From Collinsella sp. zg1085 (GTDB lineage: Bacteria; Actinomycetota; Coriobacteriia; Coriobacteriales; Coriobacteriaceae), in NCBI RefSeq assembly GCF_018889955.1, contig NZ_CP076545.1, positions 1,054,001 through 1,118,000 of the forward strand: 64,000 nucleotides of DNA, given 5' to 3'. Positions within the stretch are counted from its first letter, which is position 1, and the number at the start of each line of letters is the position of its first letter. Under the pieces are notes generated by a model that was not told the DNA's origin, ran no database searches, and was given only the letters and a program-made list of their open reading frames with translations. This document shows positions 18,320-28,011 of the stretch, piece after piece. A program made the position numbers and the translations under genes.

Positions 18320-18401
18320 CTCACATATCCTTCCGCTTGTAGGAAGTTTTCACTCCCCTACATCGTTTTTATATAGCTGTATGCAGTACAGCTAACCCTT
18401 C

Positions 18402-21044
18402 CTAAACTTCGTACGACTGAGGCTCGCGCCCGTAATATGCATCTAAGAAGAGCTCGCGAATCTCGCTGATGAGCGGGTAGCGCGGATTTGCACCCGTGCA
18501 CTGGTCATTGAACGCCTGCTCACACATCTCATCAAGAGTCTCTAAGAAGTAGGCCTCATCAACCCCGTATTCTTGAATGGTCTTTTTTACACCAATGGTA
18601 TCTTTTAATGTTTCAAGCGCGGAGATAAAGTTCTCAAATACCTCAGCGTCATCTACGCCCTGAATGCCACAGAAACGCGCCATCTCGGCATAGGCAGCGC
18701 GTGCGTTGGGATAGGGATACTGCGAGAAGGTTCCCATCTTCACCGGTGCCTCAGCAGCGTTATAGCGCATCACGCGCGTCAAGAGTACGGCGTTGGCAAT
18801 ACCGTGCGGTAGATGATGGAATGCGCCCAGCTTGTGCGCCATTGAGTGATTTACACCCAAGAAGGCATTTGCAAAGGCCATACCCGCCATGCAGGATGCA
18901 TTGTGCATGTTTTCACGGGCGATGGGGTCTTGCGCACCACGCTCATAGCTTGCAGGCAGATACTCAAATACCAGTTTTGCAGCCTTCATGGACAGACCAC
19001 GCGTATAGTCGCTCGCCATAATAGAAACATAGGACTCAATAGCGTGTGTCATAACGTCAATGCCTGAGGCAGCAGTAAGACCGCGAGGAGCTGTCATAGC
19101 ATTATCAACGTCAACAATTGCCATATTAGGCAGCAATGCATAGTCGGCAAGAGGCCACTTAATACCTGTCTCTTTATCGGTAATGATGGCAAATGGTGTT
19201 ACCTCTGAGCCCGTACCTGAGCTTGTGGGAACCGCAATAAAGTATGCCTTTTCACCCATCTTTGGGAAGGTATAGACGCGCTTGCGAATATCCATGAAGT
19301 CCATAGCCATGTCTTCAAAGTCAGCATCGGGATGCTCATACATCATCCACATGACCTTAGCTGCGTCCATGGCTGAGCCACCACCGATGGCAATAATGAC
19401 ATCAGGCTCAAACAGGCGCATCTGAGCAGCACCAGCACGTGCAGAGGTAAGTGACGGGTCAGGCTCAACATCATAGAAGCAATCGTGCTGGATACCCATT
19501 TCATCAAGCTTTGCCTCAATGGCGCGGGTATTACCGTTTTTGAAGAGAAATTGGTCGGTCACAATAAAGGCGCGCTTTTTGCCCATAACATCTTTGAGCT
19601 CAGCTAAAGCAACAGGCGTAGAACCCTTCTTGAAGTACACCTTCTCAGGGGCACGGAACCAAAGCATGTTCTCGCGGCGCTCAGCCACGGTCTTGATATT
19701 CAACAAGTGCTTCACCCCTACATTTTCTGAAACTGAGTTGTTACCCCATGAACCGCAGCCTAGTGTTAACGAAGGCAGCATGCCAAAATTGTATAAATCG
19801 CCAATGCCACCTTGTGAGGATGGTGTATTGATAACAATACGGCAGGCCTTCATACAATCATGGAAAAGCGCGATTTTTTGACGCTCTGACGGGTGTACAT
19901 ACAGCGATGCAGTATGACCAGGACCGCCCGCAAGAACCAGATGTTCAGCCTTCTGAACTGCTTCCTCATACGTTGCTGCATGATACATTGCAAGCACCGG
20001 AGAAAGCTTCTCGTGGCTAAACTCTTCTTTTTCAGGGTCGGTTGATGTTGTCTCAACAATCAAAATCTTGGTTTTAGCCGGAACCTCAATACCCGCGAGT
20101 TCTGCAATCTTTGCTGCAGCCATACCAGGAATACGGTGATCAAGCGCGCCGTTTTTAAACATAGCCTCACGCAGAGCCTCAAGCTCCTGACCAGGCTTGA
20201 CTACATAGCAACCGCGACGCACAAATTCGTCCTTCACCGCGTCATAGATAGAATCAAGCACGGTTACCGACTGCTCAGATGCGCAAATCATGCCGTTATC
20301 AAAGGTTTTAGAATGAATGATAGAGCTCACAGCCAATTTAATATCAGCGGTCTCATCAATAACGACAGGCGTATTTCCAGCACCAACGCCTAACGCCGGC
20401 TTACCACTGGAATATGCTGCCTTTACCATGCCCGGACCACCCGTTGCTAAAATAATATCAACATCGCGCATAACCACATTCGTAAGCTCAATGGAGGGGG
20501 TATCAACCCAGCCAATAATCTCCTCAGGTGCTCCAGCAGCAATTGCAGCATCTAAAACAATTTGTGCCGCAGCAATAGTGCACTTAGCAGCTGCGGGATG
20601 TGGAGAGATGAGAATAGCATTTCGCGTTTTCAGGCTAATTAAGCACTTAAAAATAGCTGTTGAGGTTGGATTGGTGGTAGGAATAACCGCGCCAACGATA
20701 CCAATCGGCTCTGCAACCTTAGTAATACCGAGAGCTTCATCGTGCTCTACCACACCGCAGGTCTTAGTGTGCTTATAGGCGTTGTAAATGTATTCTGCAG
20801 CATAGTGGTTCTTGATGACCTTATCCTCAAGAATACCGCGTCCTGTTTCTTCAACAGCCATACGTGCCAAAGGAATACGTGCCTTGTTAGCAGCGGTAGC
20901 AGCAGCATGAAAAATACGGTCTACTTGCTCTTGCGAGAAATGTGAAAAAGCCTCTTGAGCAACGCGCATACGCGCAATCTTTGCCTCAAGCGCCTCAACC
21001 GTATCAATTAGCTGAACCGTAGATGCCGATGGTCTTTTAGCCAT
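18402..21044 (-). CDS. adhE: bifunctional acetaldehyde-CoA/alcohol dehydrogenase AdhE
   Basis: The 880-residue fermentation enzyme reduces acetyl-CoA to acetaldehyde and then to ethanol, oxidising two NADH. The N-terminal aldehyde dehydrogenase half has the catalytic cysteine in FDNGMICASEQSVTVLDS and the NAD loop ILATGGPGMVKAAYSSG. The C-terminal iron-dependent alcohol dehydrogenase half has GGGSAMDAAKVMW and iron-binding histidines in GVNHSMAHKLGAFHHLPHG. Reading could begin 37 codons earlier, but the ATG at 21044 has AAAGGAG and starts the usual AdhE N-terminus. Upstream lie two LacI-type palindromes and a possible Rex-like half site. Confidence 0.97.
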   Translation of the reverse strand: MAKRPSASTVQLIDTVEALEAKIARMRVAQEAFSHFSQEQVDRIFHAAATAANKARIPLARMAVEETGRGILEDKVIKNHYAAEYIYNAYKHTKTCGVVEHDEALGITKVAEPIGIVGAVIPTTNPTSTAIFKCLISLKTRNAILISPHPAAAKCTIAAAQIVLDAAIAAGAPEEIIGWVDTPSIELTNVVMRDVDIILATGGPGMVKAAYSSGKPALGVGAGNTPVVIDETADIKLAVSSIIHSKTFDNGMICASEQSVTVLDSIYDAVKDEFVRRGCYVVKPGQELEALREAMFKNGALDHRIPGMAAAKIAELAGIEVPAKTKILIVETTSTDPEKEEFSHEKLSPVLAMYHAATYEEAVQKAEHLVLAGGPGHTASLYVHPSERQKIALFHDCMKACRIVINTPSSQGGIGDLYNFGMLPSLTLGCGSWGNNSVSENVGVKHLLNIKTVAERRENMLWFRAPEKVYFKKGSTPVALAELKDVMGKKRAFIVTDQFLFKNGNTRAIEAKLDEMGIQHDCFYDVEPDPSLTSARAGAAQMRLFEPDVIIAIGGGSAMDAAKVMWMMYEHPDADFEDMAMDFMDIRKRVYTFPKMGEKAYFIAVPTSSGTGSEVTPFAIITDKETGIKWPLADYALLPNMAIVDVDNAMTAPRGLTAASGIDVMTHAIESYVSIMASDYTRGLSMKAAKLVFEYLPASYERGAQDPIARENMHNASCMAGMAFANAFLGVNHSMAHKLGAFHHLPHGIANAVLLTRVMRYNAAEAPVKMGTFSQYPYPNARAAYAEMARFCGIQGVDDAEVFENFISALETLKDTIGVKKTIQEYGVDEAYFLETLDEMCEQAFNDQCTGANPRYPLISEIRELFLDAYYGREPQSYEV

Positions 21045-21142
21045 ACCTTGCTCCTTTACCTGGGTGGCGGACAAAACCAACGCATTTACTGTAGTTGACA
21101 GGACTATTCTCTGCATACAACCGGTAAACGGTATATGTTTTT

Positions 21143-21154
21143 TGAAACGATTCA
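21143..21154. promoter_or_regulatory. LacI-type operator-like palindrome near adhE
   Basis: TGAAACGATTCA differs by one base from the perfect palindrome TGAAACGTTTCA found 146 bases away. The AAACG core with a central CG is typical of LacI/GalR/CcpA-type operators. It lies about 90 bases upstream of the adhE start codon, in a position to affect its promoter. The regulator is unknown. Confidence 0.45.
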
Positions 21155-21288
21155 ATTAGTTAGATATGGTGTTTTTCCTTATTACTGCAGGTAATTAACC
21201 TATTTGAGCCACAAGGCATACATCTATTTCTGTATATATTGTGAAAATAATTCTATAACCCCTTGGGTGTTTAAACAATCTCTTTTAT

Positions 21289-21300
21289 TGAAACGTTTCA
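21289..21300. promoter_or_regulatory. perfect LacI-type operator-like palindrome
   Basis: TGAAACGTTTCA is a perfect 12-bp palindrome with the LacI-family core. It abuts the stop codon of the thiamine pyrophosphokinase gene and is the far upstream partner of the near-copy at 21143-21154. The centre-to-centre spacing of 146 bp is close to 14 helical turns, which would suit looping by a tetramer. Function is inferred. Confidence 0.45.
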
Positions 21301-21975
21301 TTATTCGTCACCACATGACGATGGAAAGAGCCAGCAAGCAATACGCCCCTCATGGCACATAAGCTCTGCAGAACCGTTACGCACACGATTTGAAAGCCCA
21401 ACATCTTCCAAAAGATAACACCGACGATGGTTCAGCTCCCACTGCATGCCCGAAAGACTCACACAAGCCTCAGGTGATAGAGCAATGAAGGAAAATGTAT
21501 CGCCAGAAGCAACACCTGTTTCCCTGCCCATATTCCAAGCTTCGCCGGGATGCAGAATACGTCCACACATATGGTCTTCTTGCAATTCAACCGATGCTGG
21601 CCAGCGCAGCAGCTGACCAAGTACATCAAGATAGTGGTCGGGCCGTCCACCGCTCATGGCACTTGCAACAAGCTCTACACTACCCCAGCGCTGCGCTACA
21701 GCATCAAGAGCTAAGTGCAAATCAGAATAATCTTTATCAACGTGATAGCGCTCCACCTCAAGCTGATGAGCAGCATTTTGCTGCTCAAGTAACCGTGCAC
21801 CTGTCTCACTTACTGAATCCGCGTCCCCGCAAAAAAGCGCACAGGTAAGACCCGCCGCACACACGTAATCAAAACCCCTATCAACGGCAACAATCTTATC
21901 AGCCGTGCGCGCAATTTCTCTTAGGCGTGACGGAGTAATGCCAACCGGTGAGCCGCCTACCACCAAAACCCGCAT
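21301..21975 (-). CDS. thiN: thiamine pyrophosphokinase
   Basis: It pyrophosphorylates thiamine with ATP to make the cofactor thiamine diphosphate. The 224-residue product has the family pattern: IVAVDRGFDYVCAAGL (substrate-site Asp), LFCGDADSVS (Mg2+-binding GDxDS), VDKDYSDLHLALD (the KDxTD element with Ser for Thr), then SGGRPDHYLDVLGQL (GGRxDH). The C-terminal domain ends with VGLSNRVRNGSAELMCHEG, the GxSN substrate loop. A TTGACA at 22083-22088 (minus) with a -10-like TCTAAG 17 bases on is a plausible promoter. No TPP riboswitch was recognised upstream. Confidence 0.9.
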   Translation of the reverse strand: MRVLVVGGSPVGITPSRLREIARTADKIVAVDRGFDYVCAAGLTCALFCGDADSVSETGARLLEQQNAAHQLEVERYHVDKDYSDLHLALDAVAQRWGSVELVASAMSGGRPDHYLDVLGQLLRWPASVELQEDHMCGRILHPGEAWNMGRETGVASGDTFSFIALSPEACVSLSGMQWELNHRRCYLLEDVGLSNRVRNGSAELMCHEGRIACWLFPSSCGDE

Positions 21976-22059
21976 GAAACCGTCTCCTTACAATTGGATA
22001 CCACTCAACGTTCATATCCCTTAATATGCACGTCATATGCTATCAAAGAAGCTAAATCT

Positions 22060-22088
22060 CTTAGAACCTCATAACTAAACTTTGTCAA
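22060..22088 (-). promoter_or_regulatory. promoter-like sequence upstream of thiN
   Basis: On the minus strand a perfect -35 hexamer TTGACA (22083-22088) is 17 bases from TCTAAG (22060-22065), about 85 bases upstream of the thiN ATG. The -10 is weak. Beyond it, toward glgB (22089-22256), I see only AT-rich promoter-like sequence without clear operators. Confidence 0.4.
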
Positions 22089-22256
22089 GCTTTTTTCGCT
22101 CAGTAACGTTCAGGGAATTTTTTCTACCGCCCCTCGGCTTGTGGACACTTTTATCCCTTGAGCGTGCTACATTCAATACATGGCACACTGCGCTTGCGTT
22201 ATGTGTCATAACAGGTACAGCGCACCTACCAGATATGCAGAGTGAGGTTGATTGAG

Positions 22257-24380
22257 ATGAGTTCTGCATCTCGCTTGTACACATCATTGGACTTTTTGAT
22301 TACCGATGATGATATTCACCTGCTGAAGGAAGGTTCTTGGTTTCATGCATGGAAAAAGATGGGCGCGCACCCCGTTATCTATGAAGGAGAGTCTGCGTGG
22401 TGCTTTCGTGTCTTAGCACCACGGGTCAGCGCTGTTGAAGTTGTAGGGTCCTGGAACACTTGGCAGCGTGGAGCATATCCTATGCAAGAGCTTGGTGAGA
22501 GCGGTATCTGGGAGTGCATCATTCCTAATCTTTCTCAAGGAGAGCTCTACAAGTATGTCATTACCACTCGGGCTGGTGACACACTCTATAAGGCAGACCC
22601 CTTTGCATTTTATGCAGAAAAAACGCCAGGAACTGCTTCTCGCTTATTTGACCTTGCCGGCTATAACTGGCACGACCAGCCCTGGCAAGAAGCGCTGACA
22701 CACAAACATCTCCTTGAACAACCGCTTAACATATATGAGGTGCATCTTGGCAGCTGGAAGCGTCACGGTTCTGAGCCGCAAGGAGAGCCTCGAGCAGATG
22801 GGACATACCCAGGGCCTGGAGACCCGTTTCCGGCACAGCGGGGACGCATGTATAGCTATACCGAGCTTGCAGACGACCTTATTGCATATGCAAAAGACAT
22901 GGGCTATACCCATTTAGAGCTTATGCCGCTCAATGAGCATCCTTTTGACGGGTCATGGGGCTATCAGGCAACTGGGTATTACGCGGCAACGGCGCGCTAT
23001 GGAAACCCGCACGAACTGATGGCACTGATAGATGCTGCTCATGCGGCAGGCATTGGCATTATCATTGACTGGGTGCCCGGACACTTCTGCGCCGATGAGC
23101 AAGGTCTTGCGCGCTTTACCGGCAACTTCTTTTATGAGCGCGAAATTCACCCCAACTGGGGAACTCACAAAGTTGACTTTGGGCGCGGCGAAGTTGTGAG
23201 CTTTTTTGGGTCAAATGCGCTGTATTGGGCTGAGGTCTTTCACGTTGACGGCATTCGGGTAGACGGCGTCTCAAGCATGCTGTATCTCAACTTTGGCATT
23301 GATAACCCCGCCGATAAAAAATGGAATCACCTTGGAACCGAAGAAGATTTAGATGCCTCACGCTTCCTGCGCAAGGTAAACACCATCATGGGGCGAGAAC
23401 ACCCACAGGTACTCATGATTGCAGAAGAGTCCACCGCCTGGCCACTTGTAACCTATCCGCCTGAGGATGGTGGGCTAGGGTTTCATCTCAAATGGGACAT
23501 GGGCTGGATGAATGACACGCTGCACTACATGCAAACAGACTTTCCATGGCGACCCGGCAATCATGGGCTTCTCACCTTTTCGCTCATGTATGCCTTTAAC
23601 GAGAACTTTGTGTTGCCCTTATCGCATGACGAGGTAGTTAATGGAAAATGCTCGCTCATTCAACGCATGCCCGGCGACCAGTGGCGCCAGTTTGCAGGAC
23701 TTCGCAGTCTTTATCTCTACCAAATGACACACCCCGGTGCCAAGCTCAACTTTATGGGCAACGAGATTGGGCAATATATTGAGTGGCGCTATTATGAATC
23801 AATTGAGTGGTTCTTGAGCGAAAACTTCCCGCTTCACGCCGGCATTCAATGCGCGACCAAAGAACTTAACCACCTCTATCGGCAAGAGCGAGCTCTCTGG
23901 GAGCAAGCATATTCAAGTGCTGGATATGAGTGGATTGAACCTGATGATGGTGCGCGCTCTATTATTAGCTTTATTCGACGGGCTAAGCACAGGCGTGATG
24001 ACCTTGTTGTCATCATTAACTTTACGCCGAGCTACTACGAGAGCTTTGAGCTTGTCGTACCTGAGGGCGGTACCTGGAAAGAGATATATAACTCTGATGA
24101 TGAGCGCTACGGTGGCTCGGGAAAGCTAAATTCCGAGCATCTTCATGCCACGATTGCCGCTCGCACAAAACCAAATGCATGCAATACGTCTCATGAAGTC
24201 GACGAGACTTTGGCTGAGGATAAGCAAGGCACAGAACAACGAAGCTGCAAGCCCGCATTAAAAACTGAGGATATGCAAGCACTTCTTACGCTCAAGCTTC
24301 CGCCTTTAGGTGGTGTCATACTCAAGCGTATTGCTGAAAAATCTCACATCAACAAGTCCAAACAAACTAAGAAAGGATAG
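22257..24380 (+). CDS. glgB: 1,4-alpha-glucan branching enzyme
   Basis: This GH13 enzyme cuts alpha-1,4 glucan and rejoins it as alpha-1,6 branches in glycogen. The 707-residue product has an N-terminal CBM48-type domain (VEVVGSWNTWQRGAYPM), then the barrel with GIIIDWVPGHF, the nucleophile Asp in DGIRVDGVSSML, the acid Glu in MIAEESTAWP and LPLSHDEVV. The ATG at 22257 is chosen because GAGG lies nine bases upstream; a GTG five codons earlier overlaps that site. The last 70 residues contain an unusual polar insert and a Lys-rich end. It is the first gene of the glycogen cluster, and glgP begins one base after its stop codon. Confidence 0.96.
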   Translation: MSSASRLYTSLDFLITDDDIHLLKEGSWFHAWKKMGAHPVIYEGESAWCFRVLAPRVSAVEVVGSWNTWQRGAYPMQELGESGIWECIIPNLSQGELYKYVITTRAGDTLYKADPFAFYAEKTPGTASRLFDLAGYNWHDQPWQEALTHKHLLEQPLNIYEVHLGSWKRHGSEPQGEPRADGTYPGPGDPFPAQRGRMYSYTELADDLIAYAKDMGYTHLELMPLNEHPFDGSWGYQATGYYAATARYGNPHELMALIDAAHAAGIGIIIDWVPGHFCADEQGLARFTGNFFYEREIHPNWGTHKVDFGRGEVVSFFGSNALYWAEVFHVDGIRVDGVSSMLYLNFGIDNPADKKWNHLGTEEDLDASRFLRKVNTIMGREHPQVLMIAEESTAWPLVTYPPEDGGLGFHLKWDMGWMNDTLHYMQTDFPWRPGNHGLLTFSLMYAFNENFVLPLSHDEVVNGKCSLIQRMPGDQWRQFAGLRSLYLYQMTHPGAKLNFMGNEIGQYIEWRYYESIEWFLSENFPLHAGIQCATKELNHLYRQERALWEQAYSSAGYEWIEPDDGARSIISFIRRAKHRRDDLVVIINFTPSYYESFELVVPEGGTWKEIYNSDDERYGGSGKLNSEHLHATIAARTKPNACNTSHEVDETLAEDKQGTEQRSCKPALKTEDMQALLTLKLPPLGGVILKRIAEKSHINKSKQTKKG

Positions 24381-24381
24381 T

Positions 24382-26808
24382 ATGGAAACCCTATTTAATA
24401 ACAAAGAGCAGTTTATTACTGAGTATCGCCAAGCGGTACGAGCACGCTCAGGTAAAACCTTTGAAGAGGCTGGGCTCGATGACCGCTATCAGGCGCTTGT
24501 AGAACTGATAGCCGATCATGCACGCGAGCGAGCTGCCGTATCTGAAGCACGTGTTCGCGAACAAAAAAAGAAGCGCGTTTATTATTTCTCAATTGAGTTT
24601 TTAATGGGTCGCTTGCTTGATAATTATCTTGGAAATCTAGGTTGCCACGAGCTGGTAGAAGAAGCTCTGCGCGACTTAGAACAAGACCTTGACGAGCTGT
24701 GCGCTCAAGAGCCTGACCCAGCGCTTGGCAATGGTGGTCTTGGCCGTCTGGCTGCCTGCTTTTTAGACTCGATGGCTGCTGAGGGAATTGCAGGCTATGG
24801 CAACGGAATGCGCTATCGCTACGGTCTGTTTAAGCAAGAAATCAAAGATGGTCGCCAAGTTGAGGTTGCTGATGAATGGCTAAGCCACGGGTATCCTTGG
24901 GAGGTGCGTCGTCAAGACAAGGCGGTACGCATAGGCTTTGGCGGTAAGGTGGTAAGTCGCCAAGAGGGCGATCGTTTGCGCTTCTCAGTTGAGGGAGCAG
25001 ACGAGGTGCTAGCCGTGCCCTATGACATTCCTATTGTTGGTTATGGCGGAAGCGTCATCAATAAGCTCCGTGTATGGAGCGCAGAGCCTGTTGATGAGCA
25101 TTTTGATCTTGAAGCCTTTAACCGGGGCGACTATGCCATGGCAGACAAGGCGCGTGCCGATGCAGAGGCTATCAGTGCAATTCTGTACCCCAACGACCAG
25201 GGCGAGCATGGGCGACTGCTGCGCCTCAAGCAAGAATACCTCTTTGTTGCAGCAGGTATTCAAAGCCTTCTTGACACCTTCCGCGCTGAGCATGGGAGCG
25301 CTTGGACAGAACTTCCCCGCTACGTTGCCATTCATACCAACGATACGCACCCTGCAATGTGTGGCCCCGAGCTGATGCGTGTGCTCATGGACGAAGAAGG
25401 GCTCAGCTGGGACGAGGCATGGAACATCACACAGCAGGTGGTTTCTTATACCAACCATACCGTGCTGCCTGAGGCTCTTGAACGCTGGCCTATTACCACT
25501 TTTAGCACGCTTTTGCCGCGCATCTATCAGATTATTGAAGAAATGAGCCATCGCTGGCGTGCGTCTTTTGACACCTCGGTTCCCAATTGGCAAGAAGCCT
25601 TGCGCCAAACTGCCATACTCTGGGACGGTGAAGTACGCATGGCCAACCTGTCGGTTATTTGTAGTCACTCGGTTAACGGCGTTGCAAAACTTCATACCGA
25701 TATTTTGCAGCGCACGGTGCTTCATGAATTTAACCGCATTCAACCGCATAAGTTTAATAATAAAACCAATGGTATTTCGCCGCGTCGTTTCTTTGCAGAC
25801 TCAAACCCTGCCTACGCACAGCTCATCAATAATGCCATTGGAACCGATTGGTTACATGATGCTCAGCAGCTCGAAGGGCTCATGAACTATAAGGATGATG
25901 TGGCATTTCTTGAGGCTATTGGCAAGATTAAACATGCCAACAAAGAACGCCTTGCTGCGTATGTTCGCGCAGAAACTGGTCAGGTTATTAACCCTCATAC
26001 CGTGTTTGATGTGCAAGTTAAACGCTTCCACGCCTATAAACGCCAACTTTTGAATATCTTTAAGGTTATGGACCTGTATAACCGCTTACTTGATAATCCA
26101 AGTCTTGCCGTTCAGCCTACAACCTTTATTTTCTCAGGAAAGGCAGCTTCAAGCTATACCTTTGCAAAAGAGGTCATTCGCCTTATAAACGCTGTGGGGC
26201 ACGTTGTTAACAACGATGCACGCACAAACGAATACTTGAATGTTTGCTTTATCCCTAACTTTAGAGTTTCAAATGCTCAGCTCATCTATCCTGCTGCAGA
26301 AATATCTGAACAAATTTCAACTGCTGGCAAAGAAGCAAGCGGCACCTCCAACATGAAGCTTATGATGAATGGTGCGCTTACGCTTGGAACCATGGATGGC
26401 GCCAATATAGAAATTGTTGAGCTTGCAGGAGCTGAAAACGAAAAAATCTTTGGTCTAACCACGCCTGAGGTTGAAGCACTTTGGCGCGATAAGACTTATT
26501 TTGCATGGGATTTGGTTGGGGCAGACCCCGCGCGCTTAGGACGCATTATTGAGCAACTCAACGATAACACCTACGCTGCGCTTTCTGGCTCATTTGAGGG
26601 TATTCGCCATGAGCTCATGCTCAACAATGACCCTGACCTTGTGCTGCGTGACTTCCATTCCTACGTAGCTGCTTGGGAAGAACTCACCCACAGCTATTCA
26701 CATACACAAGACTGGAACCGGCGCTCGCTCATCAATACTGCTCGTTCTGGTTGGTTCTCAAGTGACCGTACGATTCGCGAGTATCGCGATGAAATCTGGC
26801 ATGCCTGA
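24382..26808 (+). CDS. glgP: glycogen/maltodextrin phosphorylase
   Basis: This PLP enzyme releases glucose-1-phosphate from glycogen ends. The 808-residue product has RVYYFSIEFLMGRLL near the start, ALGNGGLGRLAACFLDSMA, the IHTNDTHPAMCGPELMR segment, VQVKRFHAYKRQLLN, and the PLP site EASGTSNMKLMMNGALTLGT whose lysine binds the cofactor. The length is normal for the bacterial enzyme. The frame opens further upstream inside glgB, but the ATG at 24382 follows GAAAGGA and comes one base after the glgB stop, so the two are translationally linked. Its presence beside the synthesis genes gives a full store-and-use cycle. Confidence 0.96.
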   Translation: METLFNNKEQFITEYRQAVRARSGKTFEEAGLDDRYQALVELIADHARERAAVSEARVREQKKKRVYYFSIEFLMGRLLDNYLGNLGCHELVEEALRDLEQDLDELCAQEPDPALGNGGLGRLAACFLDSMAAEGIAGYGNGMRYRYGLFKQEIKDGRQVEVADEWLSHGYPWEVRRQDKAVRIGFGGKVVSRQEGDRLRFSVEGADEVLAVPYDIPIVGYGGSVINKLRVWSAEPVDEHFDLEAFNRGDYAMADKARADAEAISAILYPNDQGEHGRLLRLKQEYLFVAAGIQSLLDTFRAEHGSAWTELPRYVAIHTNDTHPAMCGPELMRVLMDEEGLSWDEAWNITQQVVSYTNHTVLPEALERWPITTFSTLLPRIYQIIEEMSHRWRASFDTSVPNWQEALRQTAILWDGEVRMANLSVICSHSVNGVAKLHTDILQRTVLHEFNRIQPHKFNNKTNGISPRRFFADSNPAYAQLINNAIGTDWLHDAQQLEGLMNYKDDVAFLEAIGKIKHANKERLAAYVRAETGQVINPHTVFDVQVKRFHAYKRQLLNIFKVMDLYNRLLDNPSLAVQPTTFIFSGKAASSYTFAKEVIRLINAVGHVVNNDARTNEYLNVCFIPNFRVSNAQLIYPAAEISEQISTAGKEASGTSNMKLMMNGALTLGTMDGANIEIVELAGAENEKIFGLTTPEVEALWRDKTYFAWDLVGADPARLGRIIEQLNDNTYAALSGSFEGIRHELMLNNDPDLVLRDFHSYVAAWEELTHSYSHTQDWNRRSLINTARSGWFSSDRTIREYRDEIWHA

Positions 26809-26818
26809 TTGTAATTGC

Positions 26819-26837
26819 GCCTAAGTGAAGCTTGGGC
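26819..26837 (+). other. small hairpin between glgP and glgC
   Basis: GCCTAAG and CTTGGGC pair over seven bases (one G-U) around a TGAAG loop, a few bases after the glgP stop and before the glgC ribosome-binding site. There is no U-run, so it may protect or separate the mRNA segments rather than terminate. Confidence 0.35.
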
Positions 26838-26862
26838 TCACATGTAAGGAGAGGTGGTTTTT

Positions 26863-28008
26863 ATGACGAAAAAACAATGTATCGCCATGCTCTTGGCGGG
26901 TGGACAGGGCAGTCGTTTGGGTGCGCTCACGCAGAAAATCGCTAAGCCGGCAGTCTCCTTTGGTGGTAAGTTTAGGATTATCGATTTTGCGCTCTCAAAC
27001 TGCACCTATTCAGGTATTGATACTGTTGGAGTACTCACGCAATATCGACCCTATCTTCTTCACTCCTATATTGGCTCGGGCGAAGCTTGGGACATGGACT
27101 CCCGCGAAGGTGGTATTTCAATTTTGCCACCCTATGCTACACAGGACGGCGGGGCGTGGTACGCCGGCACCGCTGATGCCATAACGCAAAACCTTGAGTT
27201 TATTCGCATCAACGACCCTGACTACGTTCTCATTTTGTCGGGAGACCATCTCTATCGCATGGACTATCGCAAGATGCTCACGTCTCATATTGAGCATAAT
27301 GCTGAACTTACTGTTTCGGTTATGCCAGTGCCATGGGAGGAGGCAAGTCGTTTTGGTATTTTGACCACCGACGACGATGATCGCATTATCAAGTTTGATG
27401 AGAAGCCCGATCAGCCAGACTCCAATCTCGCCTCAATGGGCATTTATATCTTTAATACTGACACCCTGATTGCTGCACTAGAAGCTGACGCTGCCGATAC
27501 GCGCTCCAGCCACGACTTTGGTAATGACATTATTCCAAAGATGCTTGCTGAACAAAAACGGCTATACACCTATGAATTCCACGGTTTTTGGAAAGATGTA
27601 GGTACTATTGCAAGCTTCCACGAAACATCAATGGATTTATTGGGCGATAACCCTGAGTTTGATTTGTTTGATAAAAGCTTCCCTGTACTTTCTAATATCA
27701 CCACACGTCCACCGCACTACATTGGACCTGATGCCATTGTGCGAGATTGTTTGATTTCAAACGGTGCGCGGGTCTTTGGCACGGCAACTCACTCGATTTT
27801 ATCAACTGACGCTGTTGTAGGTGAGCGTGCCATCGTTGAAGACTCGGTACTGTTACCCGGTGCCGTTGTTAAAGCTGGCGCGCGGGTTTGCCGCGCAATT
27901 TTAGGCGAGCATGCAGTCGTAGAAGAGGGTGTGCGCCTGGGTTCTGTGGATACCACGCGCGATACCGCAGTCGTGGGAAATGATGTTGTCATTGGCAAGG
28001 GGGAATAA
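26863..28008 (+). CDS. glgC: glucose-1-phosphate adenylyltransferase, catalytic subunit
   Basis: It makes ADP-glucose from ATP and glucose-1-phosphate, the committed step of glycogen synthesis. The 381-residue product has the nucleotide loop [15 protein letters not shown], the [15 protein letters not shown] motif, [11 protein letters not shown], the catalytic region [16 protein letters not shown] and a C-terminal left-handed beta helix. The start is the ATG at 26863 with AAGGAGAGG upstream; a GTG three codons earlier overlaps that site. It is followed after three bases by glgD, the partner subunit that modulates it in Gram-positive bacteria. Confidence 0.96.
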   Translation: MTKKQCIAMLLAGGQGSRLGALTQKIAKPAVSFGGKFRIIDFALSNCTYSGIDTVGVLTQYRPYLLHSYIGSGEAWDMDSREGGISILPPYATQDGGAWYAGTADAITQNLEFIRINDPDYVLILSGDHLYRMDYRKMLTSHIEHNAELTVSVMPVPWEEASRFGILTTDDDDRIIKFDEKPDQPDSNLASMGIYIFNTDTLIAALEADAADTRSSHDFGNDIIPKMLAEQKRLYTYEFHGFWKDVGTIASFHETSMDLLGDNPEFDLFDKSFPVLSNITTRPPHYIGPDAIVRDCLISNGARVFGTATHSILSTDAVVGERAIVEDSVLLPGAVVKAGARVCRAILGEHAVVEEGVRLGSVDTTRDTAVVGNDVVIGKGE

Positions 28009-28011
28009 ATC

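Noticed and set aside
21976-22256. TPP riboswitch upstream of thiamine pyrophosphokinase
   Set aside because: I could not find the conserved CUGAGA and ACCUGA elements of the THI box on the minus strand.
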